Assembly (NCBI GenBank): GCA_947058615.1
Contig: CAMSHF010000001.1
Span: forward strand, 186,001-250,000
Length of the DNA: 64,000 nucleotides
Direction: 5' to 3'
DNA from: an uncultured Rickettsiella sp.
GTDB lineage: Bacteria > Pseudomonadota > Gammaproteobacteria > Diplorickettsiales > Diplorickettsiaceae
Shown: in pieces, positions 58,349 through 64,000 of the stretch
Numbering within the stretch: the stretch's first letter is position 1
Layout of the letters: each line of letters opens with the position of its first letter
The notes under the pieces: generated by a model
What the model was told of the DNA's origin: nothing
Seen by the model: only the letters and a program-made list of their open reading frames with translations
Database searches by the model: none
Program-made: the position numbers and the translations under genes

Positions 58349-58596
58349 ATTAAAGCTTTAGGGAAAGGAATAGTTTTTCTAATTGTAACGCTAAAGAAAT
58401 AAATAAAGAAAAATTTTTAATTTAATAAGCAAATAAAAGACTGCATACCAGTTACAATGTGATGTGGATTTTTTATAAGGATAATAGTCATAGTGTTACT
58501 TATCCGGTATTATAGTTTTGTGATTTATATATAAATCTTAGATAAAGTTTAGATTGAAATGGTGTCGGATTTAAATAATGATAATTTGAAATTTTT

Positions 58597-59472
58597 ATGC
58601 GTATTACCCTTAAACAACTTGAAGTTTTTGTTGCAATTGCTAAAACTGGAAATGTAAGTCACGCTGCTAAAAAAATGTATCTTTCTCAGTCCGCATGCAG
58701 CATGGCACTTGCTACATTAGAAGAACAATTAGAAGGCTCGATCTTTGATAGACATGGGAAACAATTATTTTTAAACGAACGAGGGCGAGTTTTATTGCCT
58801 AAGGCGAGTAGTGTTATATCGCAAATATCTGAACTTAAAGATATGATGTTGGAAAATAAAAAGGATAAATTATCAGGTCAATTAAACGTAGGGGCAAGTA
58901 AGACTATCGGTAATTATTTATTACCAAAACTTATTTCTGAACTTGCTTATACACATAAAAATATTCAAATTAGTTTAAAGATAGCGGCCACTAAAGTCAT
59001 ATTATCTAGATTACTTACATTTAATATTGATATTGCCTTAATAGAAGCTAATTGTTTTTCTGATAAAGTGCATACTTATCCTTGGAAAAAAGATGAATTA
59101 GTTATCATTGCTGCCCCGAAATATCCTCTAAATAAAAAAAAGAAATTGACACTGTCAGATATTGCTAATGCACGTTGGTTACTTAAAAAACAGAGTTCTA
59201 GTATACGAGAAAAATTAGAAGAAAAGATTGGTGGAAAGATTCGCCCTTTTTTAGAGTTGGATGATACAGACGCACTTAAACAGGCAACTCAAGCAGGTTT
59301 AGGAATAAGTTGTCTCTCTCGGTTTGTAGTTGAAGATTCCTTGAAAAATAATACCTTGGTTGAATTGAAAACCCCCTTTCTATCATTAAGTAGAGAGTTC
59401 TACATATTGATACATAAGGAAAAATATCAATCTACAATAATATCCGAATTTTTGAAAAAAGCTAACATGTGA
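58597..59472 (+). CDS. LysR-family transcriptional regulator
   Basis: Transcription factor of 291 aa. The N-terminal winged HTH (residues 1–60) reads TLKQLEVFVAIAKTGNVSHAAKKMYLSQSACSMALATLEEQL, followed by FDRHGKQLFLNERGRVLLP, typical of LysR. The C-terminal effector domain (about 90–290) has SGQLNVGASKTIGNYLLP, as in the CysB/CbbR/YeiE branch. No strongly linked target is visible: the neighbour downstream is the SDR gene, 115 bp away on the same strand. Target and effector are unknown. Confidence 0.92.
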   Translation: MRITLKQLEVFVAIAKTGNVSHAAKKMYLSQSACSMALATLEEQLEGSIFDRHGKQLFLNERGRVLLPKASSVISQISELKDMMLENKKDKLSGQLNVGASKTIGNYLLPKLISELAYTHKNIQISLKIAATKVILSRLLTFNIDIALIEANCFSDKVHTYPWKKDELVIIAAPKYPLNKKKKLTLSDIANARWLLKKQSSSIREKLEEKIGGKIRPFLELDDTDALKQATQAGLGISCLSRFVVEDSLKNNTLVELKTPFLSLSREFYILIHKEKYQSTIISEFLKKANM

Positions 59473-59587
59473 AAAAGCATATGACTAAATTATTGTCTTT
59501 CCAAACTAGATATCCAATAGTCTAGCAGTCTTAATTTTTATTGTTTAATATAAGGTTTAAACTATATTTATTAAATATAATCGATTT

Positions 59588-60304
59588 ATGCAATCCATAT
59601 TAATTTTAGGGGCTACTTCGTCTATAGCTAGGGCCTGTAGCGAGATTTTTGCCTTGAAGCATTGCAAACTTTTTCTTGCAAGTCGGAATATTGAAGAGTT
59701 AAACCGTATCGCGACTGATCTTAAGATCAGGTTTAATATCGATGTTGATTATGCTTTTTTTGATATTACGCAGCTGGATTCACATGCACTTTTTTTGGAG
59801 AAAGTTACCAATAGAATGGGTTTCATTGATGGTCTATTAATGGCTGTAGGCTTGATAGATAAATTAGACTATCAGAAAGTAATAGGAGCTAATTTTATCG
59901 GCCCAGTTTCCTTTTTAGAACTATTTGTTAATTACCTAATTATTCGGAAAAAAGGTTTTATTATTGGGTTAAGTTCAGTTGCAGGAGATAGAGGGCGAAA
60001 ACCAAATTATGTCTATGGCGCTAGCAAAGCTGGGTTGACTGTGTACTTACAAGGCTTACGGAATTATCTGTATCCTTCTAATATAAAAATATTAACGATC
60101 AAGCTAGGATTAATTGATACAAAGATGGTTTTTGGAGGAAAGTACCCACTTTATCTGGCGGCTAATCCAAAAAAAACGGCAATAAAAATCGTCCGTGCGT
60201 TAGATAAAGGGAAAGAGAGCCTATATGTTCCTGGAATTTGGCGGAGTATAATGTTAATTATTCGGCTCATACCAGAAAAAATTTTTAAACGACTAAGTTT
60301 TTAG
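59588..60304 (+). CDS. DprE2-like short-chain dehydrogenase/reductase
   Basis: SDR oxidoreductase of 238 aa. Seen: the N-terminal cofactor motif ILGATSSIARACSEIFA, a DITQLD segment, the catalytic Ser region GLSSVAGDRGRKPN and the YVYGASKAGL Tyr–Lys pair. The SSVAGDRGR-x-NYVYGASKA pattern is typical of DprE2-like decaprenylphosphoryl-keto-ribose reductases and their homologues. A DprE1-like oxidase at 37.2 kb is the likely partner. In mycobacteria the two genes are adjacent; here they are 21 kb apart. No signal or membrane segment is evident. Specificity is inferred. Confidence 0.8.
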   Translation: MQSILILGATSSIARACSEIFALKHCKLFLASRNIEELNRIATDLKIRFNIDVDYAFFDITQLDSHALFLEKVTNRMGFIDGLLMAVGLIDKLDYQKVIGANFIGPVSFLELFVNYLIIRKKGFIIGLSSVAGDRGRKPNYVYGASKAGLTVYLQGLRNYLYPSNIKILTIKLGLIDTKMVFGGKYPLYLAANPKKTAIKIVRALDKGKESLYVPGIWRSIMLIIRLIPEKIFKRLSF

Positions 60305-60629
60305 TGCTCTTAGATTTAGCCTTTGTTATTTAAGTAGATGTGTGGCAGTGTTTCGGCATTAGCCTCTCCTCTGAGATTGAAAGCCCTGTGAAGAAAATTA
60401 CAGCAGACCGAATTTACAATAAAGACTCTATGTATGACGTATTATCCAATAAATTTTCGGAGGTAGATATTATTTATTTACCGGATAGGGATGCTGTTTG
60501 AATAAAGTGACTCAATTGGACATGCCGATTAGCTATCGGTGCACCTGAATTTCGGGACGCATAAAATGTTACAAAGTAAAGAAAAAAACCATTATTTTTT
60601 TAATTTTATGTACTTATTAATTGTTCAAT
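60305..60629. other. intergenic region with a possible coding remnant
   Basis: 325 bp between the SDR gene and the convergent acnB 3' end. An open frame from GTG 60388 to TGA 60501 reads KKITADRIYNKDSMYDVL and onward for 37 codons with protein-like composition, but I do not recognise it. A preceding 17-codon frame (MCGSVSALASPL) in another register starts at 60338. Together they could be the relics of a gene broken by a frameshift. A short CCGAT/ATCGG hairpin follows near 60520. Confidence 0.3.
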
Positions 60630-63197
60630 TTATTCTGAAAAATTTTGGTAATCTGCCATTTGATCAAAATTTAGATAACGATATAAATTTTCACCTATCG
60701 TATCCATATATTTCATTTTTTTTCTATATTCATCTAAATTTGGGATATAACCTAAAATTGCAGTTATTGTAGATAATTCTGCAGAAGCTAAAAAAACATT
60801 CGCGTCTTTTCCCATACGATTAGGAAAGTTTCGAGTTGAAGTGGAAATCACGGTTGCACCATCACGTACTCTCGCTTGATTACCCATACACAAAGAACAT
60901 CCCGGCATTTCTGTTCGTGCGCCTACGATACCATAGATTGCGTAATAACCTTCTTGCATTAATTGATAAGCATCCATCTTAGTAGGAGGGGCTATCCATA
61001 ATACAGTGGGTAAACGATGATTAAAGTTTTTTAATAAACTACCTGCTGCACGATAGTGACCGATGTTAGTCATGCAAGAACCTAAAAATACTTCATCCAC
61101 TTTGGTTTGTGATACAGCTGATAAAGGCTTAATATCATCGGGATCGTTTGGGCAAGCTAATAAAGGTTCTTTGATTTGATTGAGATCAATTTCAATGATT
61201 TCTGCATATTCTGCATCGGAATCGGCTTTTAATAAAATTGGTTCTGCCAACCAAGCTGCCATTGCATCAATCCGGCGCTGTAGACTACGAATATTTTGGT
61301 AACCGTTTCTTATCATCCACTTTAGAAGAGAAATATTAGCGTTTAAATATTCAACAATAGGTTCTTTGTTTAATCGAACGGTGCAACCATTTGCAGAACG
61401 TTCTGCAGATGCATCAGCAAATTCAAAAGCTTGTTCAATTTTAAGATTAGGTAAACCTTCAATTTCTAAAACTCGACCTGAAAAGATATTTTTTTTATTT
61501 TTGCTGTCTAGTGTGAGTAAGCCTCGTTGTATAGCAATATAAGGAATTGCATTAACGAGATCGCGTAAGGTGATAGTGGGTTGAATTTCACCAGTAAACC
61601 TAACTAATACAGATTCGGGCATAGTTAAGGGCATCACGCCCATTGCTGCTGCAAAAGCGACAATACCTGAGCCTCCGGGGAAACTAATACCTATTGGAAA
61701 GCGGGTATGGGAATCTCCACCAGTGCCTACTGTGTCGGGTAACAACATTCGATTAAGCCAAGAATGAATAATCCCATCTCCAGGTCTTAATACAATCCCG
61801 CCTCGGGAAGAGAAAAAATCAGGTAAGTTGTGTTGGGTTTTTATATCAATAGGTTTTGGATAAGCGGCAGTATGGCAGAAACTTTGCATAACAAGATCGG
61901 CTGAAAACCCAAGACAAGCAAGTTCTTTTAACTCATCTCTTGTCATGGGTCCCGTCGTATCCTGTGAACCTACGGTTGATATTTTCGGTTCGCAGTAGGT
62001 TCCAGGTCTGATGCCAGCTACACCACAGGCTTTACCCACTATTTTTTGAGCCAAGGTAAATCCCTTATTATTTTTAAGCGAGGTTGCTGTAGGGCGATTA
62101 AATTCTTGAGAAAAAGGATAAGATAAAGCGGCTCGTACGTTATCGGTAAGTGACCGGCCAATAATTAAAGGGATTCGGCCTCCTGCCCGTACGGCGTCCA
62201 ACAGGGGAAGGTTAGGTGTAAAACAGGCAATTTCTTGATCATGCTCATTTTCAATTCGACCTTGATAAGGATATATATTAATAATATCACCCATTTCAAG
62301 TTGACTTACATCGACTTCAATAGGAAGCGCACCTGAATCTTCTGCAGTTGTACGAAAAATCGGGGCAATTTTACCTCCTAAAATAACTCCACCCCGGTTC
62401 TTATTAGGCACATAAGGGATTTCATAGCCAATATGCCATAATAATGAATTGATAGCTGATTTTCGCGATGATCCGGTACCAACTACATCCCCCACAAACG
62501 CAAGAGGATGGCCTTTAGTTTTTAATTGCTTAATAATTGGAAGCGCGTCCGGCATTCGATTATGCAACATAACTAAGCTATGTAAAGGGATATCAGGGCG
62601 ACTCCAAGCTTCGGTTGCGGGAGAAAGATCATCCGTATTGATTTCACCAGACACTTTAAAAACCGATAAAGTGAGTTTGTCGGGCACTTTAGGTTTGGCG
62701 AGAAACCATTCAGCATTTGACCAGGCTTCTAAGGTCTGGTGAGCATAAGGGTTACCTTTTTTTGCCTTAGCTATGACATCATGGTAGGCATCAAACATTA
62801 ATAATGTATGAGAAAGTTGTTTTGCCGCTACCTCAGCCAAGTCAGACGAGCTATCGAGCAATTCAATAAGGATAGGTACATTATAGCCTCCCAACATACT
62901 TCCTAAGAGCTCAATGGCGAGTTTAGGGACTATAAATGGGCTGTTAACTTCATTCTTTGCAAGTGCTGCAAGAAAGCCTGCTTTTACATAGGCAGCGGGA
63001 TCGACTCCGGGTGATACGTGTTCGGCGAGTAACTTGACTAGAAAAGAGGTTTCATGAGAAAAAGTAGCATTCTTTATTAAATCAATACACGAGGTAACTT
63101 GTTTTGCGTCAAGCGGAAGAGGCGGAATGCCTTGTTCAGCTCGTTGCCGGATATGTTCTCGGTAAGCGGCTAAAAAATTGGATAGTGATACAGACAC
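60630..63197 (-). CDS. acnB: bifunctional aconitate hydratase 2/2-methylisocitrate dehydratase AcnB
   Basis: TCA-cycle aconitase of 855 aa. Seen: the N-terminal HEAT-like domain beginning FLAAYREHIRQRAEQGIPPLPLDAKQV, a swivel domain with FKVSGEINTDDLSPATEAW, GDVVGTGSSRKSAIN, and the catalytic domains with TGGDSHTRFPIG, LGSCMTNIGHYRAAG and CSLCMGNQARV, whose three cysteines bind the [4Fe-4S] cluster. The start is a GTG, as ATG codons upstream are out of frame. AcnB also binds RNA when the cluster is lost in E. coli. It converges with no close gene; its 3' side faces the SDR gene. Confidence 0.97.
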   Translation of the reverse strand: MSVSLSNFLAAYREHIRQRAEQGIPPLPLDAKQVTSCIDLIKNATFSHETSFLVKLLAEHVSPGVDPAAYVKAGFLAALAKNEVNSPFIVPKLAIELLGSMLGGYNVPILIELLDSSSDLAEVAAKQLSHTLLMFDAYHDVIAKAKKGNPYAHQTLEAWSNAEWFLAKPKVPDKLTLSVFKVSGEINTDDLSPATEAWSRPDIPLHSLVMLHNRMPDALPIIKQLKTKGHPLAFVGDVVGTGSSRKSAINSLLWHIGYEIPYVPNKNRGGVILGGKIAPIFRTTAEDSGALPIEVDVSQLEMGDIINIYPYQGRIENEHDQEIACFTPNLPLLDAVRAGGRIPLIIGRSLTDNVRAALSYPFSQEFNRPTATSLKNNKGFTLAQKIVGKACGVAGIRPGTYCEPKISTVGSQDTTGPMTRDELKELACLGFSADLVMQSFCHTAAYPKPIDIKTQHNLPDFFSSRGGIVLRPGDGIIHSWLNRMLLPDTVGTGGDSHTRFPIGISFPGGSGIVAFAAAMGVMPLTMPESVLVRFTGEIQPTITLRDLVNAIPYIAIQRGLLTLDSKNKKNIFSGRVLEIEGLPNLKIEQAFEFADASAERSANGCTVRLNKEPIVEYLNANISLLKWMIRNGYQNIRSLQRRIDAMAAWLAEPILLKADSDAEYAEIIEIDLNQIKEPLLACPNDPDDIKPLSAVSQTKVDEVFLGSCMTNIGHYRAAGSLLKNFNHRLPTVLWIAPPTKMDAYQLMQEGYYAIYGIVGARTEMPGCSLCMGNQARVRDGATVISTSTRNFPNRMGKDANVFLASAELSTITAILGYIPNLDEYRKKMKYMDTIGENLYRYLNFDQMADYQNFSE

Positions 63198-63285
63198 GGT
63201 GACCCCATTTATTGTTTGGTACTAGGCGTATTATACGCTTTTAAATTACCATAAGTAACCAAATTACAGCTATATATCACGAAAT

Positions 63286-63606
63286 ATGACTAATAGCATT
63301 TTTACCTCCTTTTTACAGGTTAAAGAAAAGGTAAGAAATACAGAGTGTCGTTTTGGACGATCTCCCGGCGCAGTTAAGCTAATTGCTGTTAGCAAAGCTC
63401 AAAATCTTGAGGCGATAAGATCATTGATTGTTAGCTGGATATCACGCTTAAGCTTAGAAAAATTACAAGAATTAAATTTCGGTTTAGATACTTTGTCTAT
63501 GGGAATGTAGGATTTTTTTGAAGCAGCTATTGCGGAAGGATCAACTTATGTTCGGTTAGGAACAGCTATTTTTAGGGAAAGAAACGATAATTTTTATAAA
63601 AAATAA
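63286..63606 (+). pseudogene. truncated YggS-type PLP-binding protein, internally deleted with in-frame stop
   Basis: The reading starts like YggS/PROSC proteins: residues 3–45 with RFGRSPGAVKLIAVSKAQNLEAIRS, including the PLP-lysine context IAVSK. It then jumps to the C-terminal signature LDTLSMGM, followed by TAG at 63508–63510. Translation in the same frame past the stop continues DFFEAAIAEGSTYVRLGTAIF and ends at TAA 63604–63606, which is the expected YggS C-terminus. About 120–130 central residues are missing. The frame is intact on both sides of the stop, so a deletion plus a nonsense change disabled it. Its 3' end overlaps the glycyl-tRNA synthetase stop by 13 bp. Confidence 0.85.
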
Positions 63607-64000
63607 TTTTTAATATATTTCTCTAGATGAGCTAATTGGATGCGAGTTTGCTGCATTGTATCACGATCACGGACAGTAATTGTGTCATGATTCTCAAAAT
63701 TTTCACTTTTACCGATAGTATCGAAGTCAACGGTAATACAAAGCGGAGTTCCTATTTCATCATGACGCCGATAACTTTTGCCAATATTACCACTATCTTC
63801 AAAAGAAATTCGGCCTATCCCTAGGGACTGTATTGTATTTTTCAACATTTTGGCTTTTCCAACTAGCAAACTATTGTTGCGTTTCAATGGGATAATAGCC
63901 ACTTTAACGGGAGCAAGATGCGGTTTTATTTTTAAAACGATACGTTTTTTACCATCTTTTAATGTTTCTTCCTCATAAGCGTCAGTAAGAAGAGCGAGTA
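63594..64000 (-). CDS. glyS: glycyl-tRNA synthetase, dimeric (alpha2) type, C-terminal part
   Basis: The minus-strand frame is open from its stop at 63594–63596 to the window edge. It reads LALLTDAYEEE, then LKIKPHLAPVKVAIIPLKRN, then FEDSGNIGKSYRRHDEIGTPLCITVDFDT and VTVRDRDTMQQ (seen as TITVRDRDTMQQ), the anticodon-binding domain of the class II glycyl-tRNA synthetase of the single-chain dimeric type. About 135 C-terminal residues are visible. The dimeric type contrasts with the glyQ/glyS tetramer found in most gammaproteobacteria. The upstream part lies beyond the window. Confidence 0.88.
   Translation of the reverse strand, partial: LALLTDAYEEETLKDGKKRIVLKIKPHLAPVKVAIIPLKRNNSLLVGKAKMLKNTIQSLGIGRISFEDSGNIGKSYRRHDEIGTPLCITVDFDTIGKSENFENHDTITVRDRDTMQQTRIQLAHLEKYIKNYFL

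Larger units (their letters stand above)
57846..58596. other. long intergenic region containing a sodC remnant and a hairpin
   Basis: 751 bp between the amidase gene and the LysR regulator gene. The part at 57952–58114 is a decayed sodC (listed separately) and a 15-bp stem hairpin lies at 58311–58348. The remainder (58115–58310 and 58349–58596) shows no readable coding remnant. The promoter of the LysR gene should lie in the last 100 bp. Confidence 0.6.

Noticed and set aside
60539-60772. 77-codon open frame overlapping the acnB 3' end
   Set aside because: It is antisense to a clear gene and rich in Phe, Asn and Leu, as expected of chance AT-rich frames.

Overview
The window reads as a chromosomal segment of a small-genome, AT-rich gammaproteobacterium. 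Gene content and order (surE–yqaA–rpoS, rpmH–rnpA–yidD–yidC–mnmE beside dnaA–dnaN–recF, a complete atp operon, and a small protein of the Dot/Icm IcmC/IcmD type) point to the order Legionellales, probably an intracellular Coxiellaceae relative such as Rickettsiella or Diplorickettsia. That placement is inference from gene content; no rRNA gene is present. Two decayed genes (sodC, yggS-type) fit ongoing genome reduction. I see no rRNA, CRISPR array, prophage or intact insertion sequence. There is one tRNA gene.

Layout. 1–7 kb: bioA, a VUT-family transporter, the rpoS–yqaA–surE–(IcmC/D-like) block, a FimT/GspH pseudopilin and a family-4 uracil-DNA glycosylase. 6.6–10.3 kb: lipB–lipA and a DedA/PAP2/LssY fusion. 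10.4–13.5 kb: a three-gene polyamine cluster (ornithine decarboxylase-like, deoxyhypusine-synthase-like, ureohydrolase). 13.9–21.3 kb: apaH with a degenerate MobH/TraI_2-like protein, a zinc-finger protein, waaF, then mnmE–yidC–yidD–rnpA–rpmH. 21.3–22.3 kb: a gene-free, very AT-rich kilobase with a DnaA box and large perfect palindromes, the likely oriC. 22.3–31 kb: dnaA–dnaN–recF, an SMR exporter, trhO next to tRNA-Thr(UGU), birA, a Kdo hydroxylase, comM, ubiK. 31–45 kb: APH/AAA kinase, cfa, rppH, ptsP, a DprE1-like oxidase, prlC, recX–recA, hldE–hldD, a ComEA-like protein. 45–56 kb: cytochrome c5-like gene, class I aldolase, atpIBEFHAGDC, glmU. 56–64 kb: host-attachment protein, amidase, sodC remnant, LysR regulator, DprE2-like SDR, acnB, yggS remnant, and the 3' end of a dimeric glycyl-tRNA synthetase.

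Themes. Envelope: waaF, hldE, hldD and the Kdo hydroxylase make or modify a heptose-containing LPS inner core, and the DprE1/DprE2-like pair (21 kb apart) suggests an arabinose-type lipid-linked sugar. Cofactors: bioA and birA for biotin, lipA and lipB for lipoate. DNA uptake and recombination: FimT/GspH, ComEA-like and ComM with RecA/RecX/RecF. Stress and nucleotide metabolism: RpoS, SurE, ApaH, RppH, PtsP.

The observations most worth a second look are the polyamine cluster, the IcmC/D-like gene coupled to surE, the 32-bp perfect palindrome in the origin region, the tRNA-Thr(UGU) gene placed directly upstream of trhO, the HD-less MobH-like gene upstream of apaH, and the two pseudogenes.
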